Program-made: the position numbers and the translations under genes | Source of the DNA: Pseudocolwellia sp. AS88 | GTDB taxonomy: Bacteria > Pseudomonadota > Gammaproteobacteria > Enterobacterales > Alteromonadaceae | Direction of reading: 5' to 3' | Length of the DNA: 64,000 nt | Assembly (NCBI RefSeq): GCF_030551755.1 | Contig: NZ_JAUPEC010000012.1 | Span: 60,200 to 124,199 of the forward strand | Part shown: positions 17,587-27,077 of the stretch, in pieces | How positions within the stretch are numbered: the stretch's first letter is position 1 | Layout of the letters: every line of letters starts with the position of its first letter | Notes under the pieces: generated by a model | What the model was told of the DNA's origin: nothing | Seen by the model: the letters and a program-made list of their open reading frames with translations, nothing else | Databases searched by the model: none

Positions 17587-19617
17587 TTAAAGAATACCAC
17601 TATGGCGCAGTAAAGCGTCAATACTTGGCTCTCTGCCTCTGAAGGCTTTGAATAGTTCACTTGGTTCTTGTGAACCACCTTTTTCAAGAATATTTGTTAA
17701 GAAGTCATCGCCTACTTCTTTATTAAATACACCTTCTTCTTCGAACCTTGAGAAAGCATCAGCTGAAAGTACTTCAGCCCATTTATAGCTGTAATAACCT
17801 GCTGCATAACCACCACCAAATATATGGCCAAAACCATGTTGAAAACGGTTAAAGCTTGCGGCTTTAGTTACAGAATATTCAGCTCTTACTTCATCTAAAA
17901 CCGATTGAATATAAGTTGAGTTGTCTTTAGTGTTATCAAAATTTAAATGCATTTTAAAATCAAACAACGAGAACTCTAATTGACGTAGCATTTGCATAGC
18001 CGATTGGAAGTTTTTAGCTGCTAGCATTTTGTCTAACATTTCTTTAGGTAATGGTTCACCAGTTTCGTAATGACCCGACATAAAAGCTAAAGCTTCAGGT
18101 TCGTAACACCAGTTTTCTAAAAATTGACTTGGTAATTCAACTGCATCCCAAGGAACACCATTGATACCAGATACACCGCTTGCATTAATTTGTGTAAGCA
18201 TGTGATGAATACCATGACCAAACTCATGGAATAAGGTAACCACTTCGTCATGAGTAAACAAGGCTGGTTTATCACCAACAGGCTTATTAAAGTTACACGT
18301 TAAGTAAGCAACAGGCAGTTGAATTTCACCATTCGGTAATTCTCTACGACCAACACAATCATCCATCCAGGCACCGCCACGCTTTTTAGAACGAGCGTAT
18401 AAGTCTAAATAGAAGCTGCCACGTTGATTATTGTTGGCATCGAATACATCGTAAAACTTAACGTCTTTGTGCCAGGTATCAATATCGTGACGTTCGGTAA
18501 TGGTTAAACCAAATAGTTTGTGAACCACCTGGAATAAACCTGCAACAATTTTATTCTCTGGAAAGTAAGGGCGTAATTCTTCATCAGAAATAGCGTATTT
18601 TTCTTGTTTCAGCTTTTCGCCGTAATAAGCTAAATCCCATGCTTGTAGATCTGTTGCGCTAGCATCGACTGATTTAGCAAATTCCGTTAATTCGTTAAGC
18701 TCATTTTGACCTTGGCTTTTTGATTTAGCGGCTAAGTCTTCTAAAAACTGAATAACTTGACTCGTTTTAGAAGCCATTTTAGTCGCAATAGATTTCTCAG
18801 CGTAATTGTTAAAACCTAATAGCTGCGCTAGTTCATGACGCAGGTTCAAAATCTCGATCATGTTATCGCTGTTATCAAACTCTCCTGCGTTAGGACCTTG
18901 ATCTGAAGCTCGTGTAACAAACGCTGTGTACATTTTCTCACGTAAGTCGCGATTGTCGCTATAAGTCATTACAGGTAAATAACTCGGGAAATCTAAAGTA
19001 AATAACCAACCTGATAAATCTTGTTCTGCCGCCAGTGCTTGAGCTGCTTCTTTCGCACTTTCTGGTAATCCAGCTAATTCTGCTTCATCAGTAATGTTCA
19101 CGGTAAATGCTTGGGTTGCATCTAATACGTTGTTACTGAATTGTGAGCTCAAATCAGATAAACGAGATGATATTTCGCCATAACGTTTTTGCTCATCTTC
19201 AGCTAAAGCAATACCTGATAAAGTAAAATCGCGTAAAGCGTTATCAATTACTTTCTTTTGTGCTGTATTTAATGTGTTGTAATGTTCACTATCAGCAAGT
19301 TGTTGGTAAGCTTGGTAAAGAGGCTTGTGCTGACCTACAAAGGTACCGTATTCCGATAATAAAGGTAAACAAGACTCATATGCTTCGCGCAGTTCATCGC
19401 TACTCACTACTGAATTCATATGAGAAATTGGTGAGAAAAGTTTGCCTAAAGTATCGTCAATATCATCAATAGGTTCAACCAGCGACTTCCATGTATATTC
19501 GGTGGTTGAAGATAAAACATCGGCAATCACTTTCTTACAATTATCAATGGCTTCTTCAACGCTAGCTTTAATGTTTTTTGGTAAAATTTCTGAAAATACG
19601 GGTAATGTTTGTGCCAT
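17587..19617 (-). CDS. prlC: Oligopeptidase A (M3 zinc metallopeptidase)
   Basis: 676 residues, normal for the family. Zinc motif HEFGHGIHH with the third ligand Glu in the following helix (ENWCYEPEAL), and the typical FGHIFGGGYAAGYYSYKWAE near the C-terminus. A cytoplasmic thimet-type oligopeptidase that degrades short peptides, including cleaved signal peptides. It heads a minus-strand operon with the Tag-like glycosylase and rsmJ and is divergent from gor. Confidence 0.95.
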   Translation of the reverse strand: MAQTLPVFSEILPKNIKASVEEAIDNCKKVIADVLSSTTEYTWKSLVEPIDDIDDTLGKLFSPISHMNSVVSSDELREAYESCLPLLSEYGTFVGQHKPLYQAYQQLADSEHYNTLNTAQKKVIDNALRDFTLSGIALAEDEQKRYGEISSRLSDLSSQFSNNVLDATQAFTVNITDEAELAGLPESAKEAAQALAAEQDLSGWLFTLDFPSYLPVMTYSDNRDLREKMYTAFVTRASDQGPNAGEFDNSDNMIEILNLRHELAQLLGFNNYAEKSIATKMASKTSQVIQFLEDLAAKSKSQGQNELNELTEFAKSVDASATDLQAWDLAYYGEKLKQEKYAISDEELRPYFPENKIVAGLFQVVHKLFGLTITERHDIDTWHKDVKFYDVFDANNNQRGSFYLDLYARSKKRGGAWMDDCVGRRELPNGEIQLPVAYLTCNFNKPVGDKPALFTHDEVVTLFHEFGHGIHHMLTQINASGVSGINGVPWDAVELPSQFLENWCYEPEALAFMSGHYETGEPLPKEMLDKMLAAKNFQSAMQMLRQLEFSLFDFKMHLNFDNTKDNSTYIQSVLDEVRAEYSVTKAASFNRFQHGFGHIFGGGYAAGYYSYKWAEVLSADAFSRFEEEGVFNKEVGDDFLTNILEKGGSQEPSELFKAFRGREPSIDALLRHSGIL

Positions 19618-19977
19618 AAATAAAGTTCAAGGTGATGAATTATCTTATATATGTAATAGCACTCAAGTCATATTTCAAGGTGTTGGAAAGATTAAAGCCT
19701 ATTATTGTATGTTTAAGGCTCTCATTTTGTCTCTTTTGTGGATTTTATAGATAGTGTAATTTACCGTATCGATGTCATTTTACCTCGATACAATCATCGT
19801 AAATAGTACTGCTTGCTTGATAAATTAGAGTTTTGTACCCATTTACTCTATATATTAAATAGGTCGAAATGATTTGAACATTTCATCGGTCTTTAATTTA
19901 CATGTGTTTTACATAGCCTGAATACTTGTTAAAGTATTTGTTAGGTTACTTATTCTTATTTCTTTATCGGGGCATAC
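19618..19977. other. Divergent promoter region between prlC and gor
   Basis: No gene visible. GTATCGA (19765-19771) and a reverse-complement TCGATAC about 13 nt later form a small inverted repeat that could be a regulator site. Promoters for both prlC and gor must lie here. Confidence 0.4.
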
Positions 19978-21330
19978 ATGACTCAACATTTTGATTATAT
20001 TTCTATCGGAGGCGGTAGCGGTGGTATCGCATCAGCTAATCGTGCAGCTAGATTAGGTAAAAAAGCGGCGGTTATTGAAGCTAAATATATTGGCGGTACC
20101 TGTGTAAATGTGGGTTGTGTACCTAAAAAAGCGATGTGGTACGCAGGGCAAATTTCTGATGCATTAAAATATGCGACAGACTTTGGCTTTAAAGCACCAT
20201 TACAAAGCTTTGATTGGGCTAAGTTAGTTGCTAACCGAGAAGCCTATATTGAACGTATTCATGCAGCTTATCAAAGAGGTTTTGATGCTAACAATGTTAC
20301 TGTAATTAATGGTTTTGCCAAGTTTGTAGATAAAAACACAGTTGAAGTAAACGGTGAATTATACACAGCCGATCATATTACTATTGCTACAGGCGGTCGC
20401 CCTAGTATTCCTAGTATTGAAGGTGCAGAGCACGGTATTGATTCTGATGGATTTTTTGCCTTAACTGAACAACCTAAAAGTGTTGCGGTAGTTGGTGCTG
20501 GTTATATTGCTGTGGAACTTGCTGGCGTATTTCATGCGTTAGGTACAGATGCACATCTATTAGTAAGAAAAGATAAGCCATTACGTGCTTTTGATGAAAT
20601 GTTAAGTGACACTTTAGTTGAACAAATGGCTAAACATGGTCCAACATTACACACAAACAGCACACCTAAGAACATTGAAAAACATGACAATGGTCAACTG
20701 ACAGTTCATTTAGAAAGTGGTGAATCTGTAGGTCCTGTAGATAAGCTGATTTGGGCAATTGGTCGTGAGCCAGCAACTGACAATATTAATATTGAAGCTG
20801 CAGGTATTACATTAGATGAGCGCGGTTTTATCCCAACAGATAAATATCAAAATACTAACGTAAGTAATATTTACGCAGTAGGCGATAACACAGGTCGTGC
20901 TCAACTTACGCCGGTAGCTGTGGCTGCTGGTCGTCGCTTATGTGAACGTTTATTTAATAACAAACCTGACGAGCATTTAGATTACTCCAACATTGCAACG
21001 GTTGTGTTTAGTCACCCTGTTATTGGTACGGTTGGCTTAAGTGAAAAAGAAGCGATTGAAGAACATGGCGAAGCTAACGTTAAAGTGTATAAGTCTCAAT
21101 TTACGGCTTTATACCAAGCGATCACTGAAGATTATCGTGATCCAACACGCATGAAACTTGTATGTGTTGGTAAAGAAGAAAAGATTGTTGGTATTCATAG
21201 TATTGGTTTTGGTAGCGACGAGTTACTACAAGGTTTTGCTGTGGCAATGAAAATGGGCGCAACAAAGGCTGATTTTGATAATACCATTGCGATACACCCA
21301 ACGTCTGCGGAAGAATTTGTGACTATGTAG
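19978..21330 (+). CDS. gor: Glutathione-disulfide reductase
   Basis: 450 residues. FAD-binding [15 protein letters not shown], redox-active disulfide [18 protein letters not shown]-binding [19 protein letters not shown], second FAD motif [10 protein letters not shown], and the C-terminal [10 protein letters not shown] with the catalytic His. It regenerates glutathione with NADPH in the cytoplasm. A single-gene unit, divergent from prlC, followed by a stem-loop. Confidence 0.96.
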   Translation: MTQHFDYISIGGGSGGIASANRAARLGKKAAVIEAKYIGGTCVNVGCVPKKAMWYAGQISDALKYATDFGFKAPLQSFDWAKLVANREAYIERIHAAYQRGFDANNVTVINGFAKFVDKNTVEVNGELYTADHITIATGGRPSIPSIEGAEHGIDSDGFFALTEQPKSVAVVGAGYIAVELAGVFHALGTDAHLLVRKDKPLRAFDEMLSDTLVEQMAKHGPTLHTNSTPKNIEKHDNGQLTVHLESGESVGPVDKLIWAIGREPATDNINIEAAGITLDERGFIPTDKYQNTNVSNIYAVGDNTGRAQLTPVAVAAGRRLCERLFNNKPDEHLDYSNIATVVFSHPVIGTVGLSEKEAIEEHGEANVKVYKSQFTALYQAITEDYRDPTRMKLVCVGKEEKIVGIHSIGFGSDELLQGFAVAMKMGATKADFDNTIAIHPTSAEEFVTM

Positions 21331-21375
21331 TCATAGCTCTAAAACTTAAAGCTATAAATTTATAATCTAAGAAAC

Positions 21376-21432
21376 GTCACACTAATTTTAATATATACCT
21401 TTTAATGGTTTTATTTTAGTGTGACTTTTATT
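21376..21432 (+). terminator. Probable terminator after gor
   Basis: GTCACACTAA (21376-21385) pairs with TTAGTGTGAC (21416-21425), followed by TTTTATTATT. The loop of 30 nt is long and AT-rich, which lowers confidence. Confidence 0.55.
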
Positions 21433-21488
21433 ATTCAGTCAGATAATTTTAACATTCACCGTAAATACCTTTTCCATGGTTATCAATC

Positions 21489-22589
21489 TTAAGTATGGTT
21501 ATTTTTTATAAGTTCTTTAATTACTTCATTTGATTTTTCTTGAGATAAATTAACCGCACTGATTGGATAAGGTATCACTATTCCTTCAAGTTTAAAGCGT
21601 TTATGTAATGCTTTGATATAGGCTGATTTTATAAAAAATCTATTAAAATATTCTTGAGCTCTTAACATGACAGTAAAATTTATACTTGAATTGTCAAAGG
21701 TATGAAAGATAACAAAAGTATCATAGTCATCAATTCCCCACTCGTGAGAAATTAGAATTTCTCTTGCTACTTCCAATGCAACTTGTTCCACTTTTTCTAG
21801 ATCAGAGTCATAATGAACAGAGCAATCAACAGGCACTGAAAGTTGCTTTTCAGGATAGTAATAATTAATTATTTTAGACTTTGCTAATAGCGAGTTAGGA
21901 ATGATAATGATGTTGTTAGGTAGCATTTTTATCCATACAGAACGCCAACCAATCTTCTCTACAAAACCTTGTTCTCCAGATTCTAATTCAACGTAGTCGC
22001 CAACTCTAATGGGCTTATCAGCCAAAATTTGCATACCAGAAAAAAAGTTTTCAAGCGTTGGTTGAAGCGCCAATGCAACAGCCAAAGAACCTATTCCTAG
22101 CGAGGCTACAATAGGTGTTATCGACACACCAAATGTTCCTAAAAGTACCAGCGTACCAATAACGAAAATAATAATTCGTAAGCTACTTCTTACAAGACTT
22201 CCGCTGGTTTTGAGTAATGGAGACTGGGATTGATAATAAAGAATGGTTTGTTTGAGCATTCTGTCGATAAACAAAATGAGTGTGAGTATAAATATAACTT
22301 TTGATATTAACACTACATCCGGTTTAAATGAGTCATTAATTATTTCTTGTTGTCTGAGTATTCTTTCCGTTGTTAATAAACTAATAGGTACTACGAGTAT
22401 ACTTAGCGGGCGCTTAGATGCTTCAAGTAAAATAGTAGCAAAAGCAAATGAAGATACTTTTGAAATAACGAACAACAAGGTTCGCTTGGTAAGCCAAAAT
22501 AAGATAGCTATTACTAAGAATAATGAGACCATAGTGACAAGCAGAGGCATTGTATGAAATATGTCAGCAAGCTTATTTAAAAATTGCAT
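21489..22589 (-). CDS. MscS-family mechanosensitive channel
   Basis: 366 residues. Four or five membrane helices (about 15-35, 37-58, 85-103, 130-152, 155-178) with the pore-lining helix motif SLGIGSLAVALALQPTLENFFSGMQI, then the MscS beta domain (RVGDYVELESGEQGFVEKIGWRSVWI and IIIPNSLLAKS) and a C-terminal alpha/beta domain. It releases solutes on hypo-osmotic shock. Longer than E. coli MscS by about 80 residues, mainly extra N-terminal helices. Unrelated in layout to the TM-helix-repeat channel at 10156-11001. Confidence 0.9.
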   Translation of the reverse strand: MQFLNKLADIFHTMPLLVTMVSLFLVIAILFWLTKRTLLFVISKVSSFAFATILLEASKRPLSILVVPISLLTTERILRQQEIINDSFKPDVVLISKVIFILTLILFIDRMLKQTILYYQSQSPLLKTSGSLVRSSLRIIIFVIGTLVLLGTFGVSITPIVASLGIGSLAVALALQPTLENFFSGMQILADKPIRVGDYVELESGEQGFVEKIGWRSVWIKMLPNNIIIIPNSLLAKSKIINYYYPEKQLSVPVDCSVHYDSDLEKVEQVALEVAREILISHEWGIDDYDTFVIFHTFDNSSINFTVMLRAQEYFNRFFIKSAYIKALHKRFKLEGIVIPYPISAVNLSQEKSNEVIKELIKNNHT

Positions 22590-22622
22590 TGTTTTATGTT
22601 CTCTTGCTCAAGTGATATTTAT

Positions 22623-22804
22623 ACCAAACGGATTAATTTATTGAGCTCCCGGAGGGCGAGAATTTAAAGGCTCATATGCCGCGTTATTGATTTTGACAAG
22701 GTTCCTACATGGATGTAGGTGCTTAGGTTCAGTCTGGAACTATGAACCTGTGCCTCTAAGCCTTTAAATTCTCGCTAAGTGAGCAATAAATTAACCCGTT
22801 TGGT
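22623..22804. mobile_element. MITE-like palindromic element, about 182 bp
   Basis: The ends ACCAAACGGATTAATTTATTG (22623-22643) and its imperfect reverse complement (22784-22804) are terminal inverted repeats. Inside, GCGAGAATTTAAAGGCT (22656-22672) and its exact reverse complement (22759-22775) continue the palindrome, and a smaller palindrome CCTACATGGATGTAGG lies near the middle. No coding frame spans it. This looks like a non-autonomous, hairpin-forming repeat mobilised in trans. Confidence 0.7.
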
Positions 22805-23111
22805 CTTATATGCTTATAAAGTCTATATGCAAAAAACAATCCATAGAGAAATCTCTTATATATCATTTGTATAAGTATTTTAGATGCGAGTTATTTGCCT
22901 CATTTCTGTGAAACGTGCACCTTTATAGAGAAGAAAAAAATATGGACTATGTAGATTTGCTGTCTTTAAGCTCATGTTGATTTTAATATGAGGCTGCTTT
23001 GAATAGCCTCTTTCAATATCAACACATAAAGTTGAATATGATTAGTGATATAAATAAGGTTTGATGAGAAATAGTTGAATAAATAAAGAACTATTTCTCT
23101 GTTTATGATGT
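22805..23111. other. Intergenic stretch with two stem-loops
   Basis: No gene seen. GAGGCT..AGCCTC (about 22990-23010) and the perfect 11-bp pair GAGAAATAGTT/AACTATTTCTC (23066-23099) can fold; the second lies 12 nt after the PLP-enzyme stop on the minus strand and may end that transcript. Confidence 0.45.
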
Positions 23112-24371
23112 CTACTCCACGGTCGAACTATCTAGTATTTTATTAAGTACTTCAAAAAAGTAACCAACTTCCTCAATCGTATTATAGTGAGTAAGACCAA
23201 CCCGCAATACACCTCCTGACTCGCTTAATGATAATGCCTCGATTAATTTGTCAGCATATAAATGTCCACTCCAAGTGCAAATACTCTTTTCGCCTAGTTT
23301 TCTCGCAATATTATTAGGGTCATGAGCTTCAAAAGAGAGTGCAAAAGTGGGGGTACGCCTATTCAAATTGTAATCTGGAATTCCATAAAGCGTGACGTTT
23401 TCTAGTCGATTTGTTTCTTCCAAGAACAACTTTGTTAGATACTGCTCATATTCTATGATATTGCTATAAGCATCATCTAACTGTTCATCTAATGTACTGC
23501 CTTCACCTAAGGAAGCTATATAATCAACGGCGGAAATAGTTCCTGCTAATGCTTCAAAATTCAGTGTTCCTGTTTCCCAACAATTAGGTGCGTAGTTTGG
23601 TGCAGGTATGACTTTATAAGGGTGTAGAGTATTAAGAAGGTGTTTCTTACCATAAACAACCCCAAGATGTGGACCAAAGAATTTATAGACAGAACAGGCT
23701 AAAAAATCGCAATCTATTTGCTTAACATTCACACGCCGATGTGGCAGTAGGTGAACAGCATCGATATAACTTATCGCATTGACTGTTTTTGCCTTTTGAA
23801 CAATATATTCTATATCGGTAAGTGTACCGGTTACGTTGCTAGCTGCAGTAACGGCAACTAAACGTGTTCTTTCATTTAATAACTGATCAAATTGTTGCAA
23901 ATCGAGTTGACACTGTTTATCGCTGATCGTCAAGTAATGTACTTTAACACCGCGTTCTATTGCTATTCGCTCCCATGCACTGCGATTACCAGCATGGTCT
24001 AACTCTGACAAAATAATATTATCACCAGCCTGCCAACTCTCGCTAATTGAACGGCTCATGTGCAAAGTCAGTGTTGTCATATTCGCACCAAATATAATGT
24101 TTTCTGAAGATGGTGCTCCAATTAATGTTGCCATACGCTCACGAGCTGTTTGAACCAAAGCCACTGTTTGTTGGCTCGCTAAAAAATGACCGCCAAGATT
24201 AGAGTTGCCTTGTTGCAAATAAGCACTTATAGATTCAATAACAACATTAGGAATTTGCGTACCTCCAGGTCCGTCAAAATAAACAGGAGTTGGTTTAACC
24301 TGCAATGCGGGAAACTGTTGTCGAATATAATCAATTTTATTCGCTATTTTAGGCTGTAAATACGAAGACAT
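23112..24371 (-). CDS. Cysteine desulfurase-like PLP-dependent enzyme
   Basis: 419 residues, class-V aminotransferase fold. N-terminal YFDGPGGTQIP, ASNVTGTLTDIEYI, SYIDAVHLLPH (Asp that binds the PLP nitrogen) and the Schiff-base lysine in SVYKFFGPHLGVVYGKK. This is the TIGR01976-type cysteine desulfurase-like group; the mobile-loop Cys of true SufS/IscS enzymes is not evident, so desulfurase activity is doubtful and another amino-acid substrate is possible. Its start overlaps the end of the dioxygenase gene by 23 nt, so the two are translationally coupled and probably act on the same amino acid. Confidence 0.82.
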   Translation of the reverse strand: MSSYLQPKIANKIDYIRQQFPALQVKPTPVYFDGPGGTQIPNVVIESISAYLQQGNSNLGGHFLASQQTVALVQTARERMATLIGAPSSENIIFGANMTTLTLHMSRSISESWQAGDNIILSELDHAGNRSAWERIAIERGVKVHYLTISDKQCQLDLQQFDQLLNERTRLVAVTAASNVTGTLTDIEYIVQKAKTVNAISYIDAVHLLPHRRVNVKQIDCDFLACSVYKFFGPHLGVVYGKKHLLNTLHPYKVIPAPNYAPNCWETGTLNFEALAGTISAVDYIASLGEGSTLDEQLDDAYSNIIEYEQYLTKLFLEETNRLENVTLYGIPDYNLNRRTPTFALSFEAHDPNNIARKLGEKSICTWSGHLYADKLIEALSLSESGGVLRVGLTHYNTIEEVGYFFEVLNKILDSSTVE

Positions 24372-24981
24372 CTCTCACTCCTTTTTGACCTTTTTTGTTA
24401 GATAAAATTTCAGAAACATAATGATAATAACGTTTATCATTAAAAATAATGAATTGGTTTTCCTCTAGAACAGTATCAATGTGAGCATGTTGTCCTGTAG
24501 CATCGCTAAAAATTCGAGTGTTTCCACCACTGATATCCTCCCGTTTCAAGCAACAAATACCGACATAGTCAAAACCATCTTGATGAATACCTTCTGGTAC
24601 CGGACTACCAGTACTACCTTCATCACATGTTACCCGAATTTGATGTACTTCTATTACGCCATCAGTATCAGCTCCTAGTGTGTACTCAGCAAAGGATTTA
24701 AGTAAATGTTGGAACTCTTCGGTACAGTCAATTTCATCAACCATGGGTGAGAAATCTCGCTCAATATTCCCTACAAGATGATTAATATTTGAAGTTTGGC
24801 AAAAAAAAGCATGAGGTAATCGGGTATAGACATCGCCCTTTTTTTCGTAACGTGCATAAGTTCTAAATCGGTAATCACCTTCAATATAAGGATCTTTGGG
24901 GAGTTCAGTAAAATAGCGCCCCAAGTTTTGATTAAGGTACTCAGGAGTTTTAAAAGCCGCTAGTAGCAAGTCATTTTTCAT
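24349..24981 (-). CDS. 2OG-Fe(II) dioxygenase, amino-acid hydroxylase type
   Basis: 210 residues. The HxD iron motif is in PEGIHQDGFDYVGI, the distal His probably in YYHYVSEIL, and the Arg that binds 2-oxoglutarate near GVRDVF. Layout and the phrase HQDG fit the family of bacterial free-amino-acid hydroxylases that includes L-isoleucine dioxygenase of Bacillus thuringiensis (PF10014). It would hydroxylate a free amino acid using O2 and 2-oxoglutarate. First gene of a two-gene unit with the PLP enzyme, divergent from an Lrp/AsnC regulator. Confidence 0.8.
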   Translation of the reverse strand: MKNDLLLAAFKTPEYLNQNLGRYFTELPKDPYIEGDYRFRTYARYEKKGDVYTRLPHAFFCQTSNINHLVGNIERDFSPMVDEIDCTEEFQHLLKSFAEYTLGADTDGVIEVHQIRVTCDEGSTGSPVPEGIHQDGFDYVGICCLKREDISGGNTRIFSDATGQHAHIDTVLEENQFIIFNDKRYYHYVSEILSNKKGQKGVRDVFVFTA

Positions 24982-25131
24982 TGTTTCATCCTCTATATAA
25001 AGTCGCTATTTTACAAATATGTCTTCACCTACCTTTGGATACCTTCGGCTTTTTCCACTTGATAAGTTATAGTTACTATATCAACTACGGACTGTGAAAA
25101 TTATGCTTTATATCTAACAGACTCGCCATTT

Positions 25132-25148
25132 TTGAATAATTTATTCAA
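25132..25148. promoter_or_regulatory. Candidate Lrp/AsnC operator
   Basis: TTGAATAATTTATTCAA is a perfect 17-bp palindrome in the divergent gap between the dioxygenase and the Lrp-type regulator. AT-rich palindromes of this size are typical Lrp-family sites; autoregulation and control of the operon are inferred. Confidence 0.5.
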
Positions 25149-25225
25149 TATAATTCAATTCATAGATAATTTAATTGCTAGTGGTATTATATTGTTAATA
25201 ATTATTGTGAGATTACAGGTGTAAA

Positions 25226-25690
25226 ATGATAGATACATTAGATAAAACTGATTTAGCTATATTGCAGTTATTACAGATAGACTCCAGCCTTTCAACTTCT
25301 GAAATCGCGGAACGTGTCAATTTGTCACAAGCACCCTGTTGGCGAAGAATCCAACGATTAGAAAATAAAGGATATATTCAAAAACGAATAGCGGTATTAA
25401 ATCGGAAAGCTTTGGGGTTTAGTCTTGTAATGTATACCGAGGTTAAATTAATCGATAATAATCTCAAAACCTTAAAGGAATTTGAATCTGCGGTCTGTAA
25501 ATACCCCGAAATTACGGAATGCTATTCTATGCTAGGTAATGCTGATTTTTTATTACGCATCGTGACAAAAGACATGCAAAGCTGCGAACACTTTTTTTAC
25601 CAACATTTATCAAAATTACCTAATATACATGCATTTAATTCTAATGTTGTATTGAGTGAGCTAAAAAACACTCAGGCATTGCCCTTATAA
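25226..25690 (+). CDS. Lrp/AsnC-family transcriptional regulator
   Basis: 154 residues. N-terminal winged HTH (DKTDLAILQLLQIDSS, STSEIAERVNLSQAPCWRRI, LENKGYIQKRIAVLN), then the RAM ligand-binding domain (about 70-150, with EITECYSMLGNADFLLRIVT). Such regulators bind amino acids and switch oligomeric state. Divergent from the dioxygenase/PLP pair, so it probably controls them in response to their substrate amino acid. Confidence 0.92.
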   Translation: MIDTLDKTDLAILQLLQIDSSLSTSEIAERVNLSQAPCWRRIQRLENKGYIQKRIAVLNRKALGFSLVMYTEVKLIDNNLKTLKEFESAVCKYPEITECYSMLGNADFLLRIVTKDMQSCEHFFYQHLSKLPNIHAFNSNVVLSELKNTQALPL

Positions 25691-25835
25691 TTGATTGGTT
25701 CTAAGAATATTTTTGCACTGATTTTTAATGGAACGTGGCTTATTGTCTAAAAAGATAAGCCATGTTGCAGAATATCAATGACCTAACCTTTGAAGGATAA
25801 CCGAACATGGCACAGCATGATTATAATATTTTAAT

Positions 25836-25898
25836 GAGGTAAAAGCGCTCATTGTGTTGTTTATCTGTAACCATTGTCCTTATTGTGATTGGTATAAG
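25836..25898 (+). pseudogene. Remnant of a thioredoxin-like gene
   Basis: The 21 codons from GAG 25836 read EVKALIVLFICNHCPYCDW and so on, nearly the same as EAKVLVVLFICNHCPYV in the intact gene at 27078-27674. The frame is blocked upstream by a stop and runs to TAG near 25925. The rest of the gap 25691-26023 has no gene. This is a decayed copy or paralogue of the downstream gene; DNA identity across the motif is high enough to be seen by eye. Confidence 0.65.
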
Positions 25899-26023
25899 TT
25901 GCGTTTTGTATATGTTTTAGCGATTTAGCTGAAGGGGAGGTTGATTAGATATGGAGAGTATATATTGAGCCGATAGAGTCAAGCTTTGACCCTATCGATT
26001 TCAACTAGATGAACTTAAAATTC

Positions 26024-26494
26024 TTATTTCTTAGAAAAACTATTTATATTAGTGACTTCAGGGTAATACAAGTCAGCATCTTGAATTCGATACATTTTGT
26101 CTGCTAACCACTTCTTCTGAATACGTTTGCTATAGTTTAAGTAAAGTTTACCATCTGTTATATGCCATGCTTCAGGGTCGATACGGACAGTTGCTTCGTT
26201 CGACATACCATAAGCACACCAACCACCATATTGTGCAGCATATTTTTCAGGGTTTTCATTAAATAAAGCTAGATTCTCTTCACTAGAAAACTGCCAAGTT
26301 GCATCATGCCAAACAGCTGTAATTTTTTTATCGCCTTTAACTGGCTTGCTTTCAGTAAAATAAGCCACGGTATCATAACCGTCGATGGCGATATTATTGA
26401 AGCGACCAGTGTTTACAGCATCGTCTAATGCTAAAGCAGGTAATGCAAAAGCAGTAATAGCAATAACTGCTAAATATTTAAATAAATTTCTCAT
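26024..26494 (-). CDS. Exported YHS-domain protein
   Basis: 156 residues. Signal peptide (FKYLAVIAITAFALPALAL), then FNNIAIDGYDTVAYFTESKPVKG and YAAQYGGWCAYGMS, the pattern of the YHS-domain family whose Cys/His-rich members may bind metal. Periplasmic. Function unknown beyond the domain; homologues are common beside stress and metal genes. Stands alone with large gaps on both sides. Confidence 0.85.
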   Translation of the reverse strand: MRNLFKYLAVIAITAFALPALALDDAVNTGRFNNIAIDGYDTVAYFTESKPVKGDKKITAVWHDATWQFSSEENLALFNENPEKYAAQYGGWCAYGMSNEATVRIDPEAWHITDGKLYLNYSKRIQKKWLADKMYRIQDADLYYPEVTNINSFSKK

Positions 26495-27077
26495 TTGTGC
26501 CCCTTTGATGAATAATGTTTTACTTCTATATTAACCGTTCTATTGAGGTAAAAATTTCAAACAATTACATCTGACCTCGATATTATGCTCAAGCCGCAGA
26601 TATATAGTCTCATCCCATTGTAATACCTAGTATCAGTTTTAACATCTTTTGACGTGTTAAATTATAAATATTTAAAGCCTCTGTGCTTTCTCGCTATCAA
26701 AAAATTTTCCAACAACACGGTTATCGGAGTAAGCATCACATCCACTGAATAATGCACTGATATAGTTGTTTTCTAACTGTTGTAACTTACATAAACAAAT
26801 AGCGAGGCTATTCTTATCTTTGTTGAGAAAGCTATATTAATCAAACCACATTAATTTTGTGGAGTGCATATATGATAATTAAAGTTACTATGGCTTTTTT
26901 GCTTTCAGAAGCTCCTTATGATTGTGAATGAGATTCTTACATCAGATGAAAATAGGCAGAAACACCTCAAATGTTAATAAAAAGTTAATATTGGCAAACC
27001 TTTGCTATTAATTTTGTTAAAATTCATTCAAAATAGACGCTATAAAAATAAAGGTCCTTTATTTGTAGGCGAAAAGC
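26495..27077. other. 583-nt intergenic region, no gene recognised
   Basis: Both strands show only short frames. The region is AT-rich with no clear stem-loop or tRNA. It holds the promoters of the divergent YHS and thioredoxin-like genes; no specific element could be assigned. Confidence 0.4.

Noticed and set aside
21421..21450. Fourth ECF promoter (TGTGACTTTTA)
   Set aside because: The -35-like block is part of the gor terminator stem and the sequence 12 nt on is ATAATTT, not CGTCTAA; no gene starts downstream on that strand.
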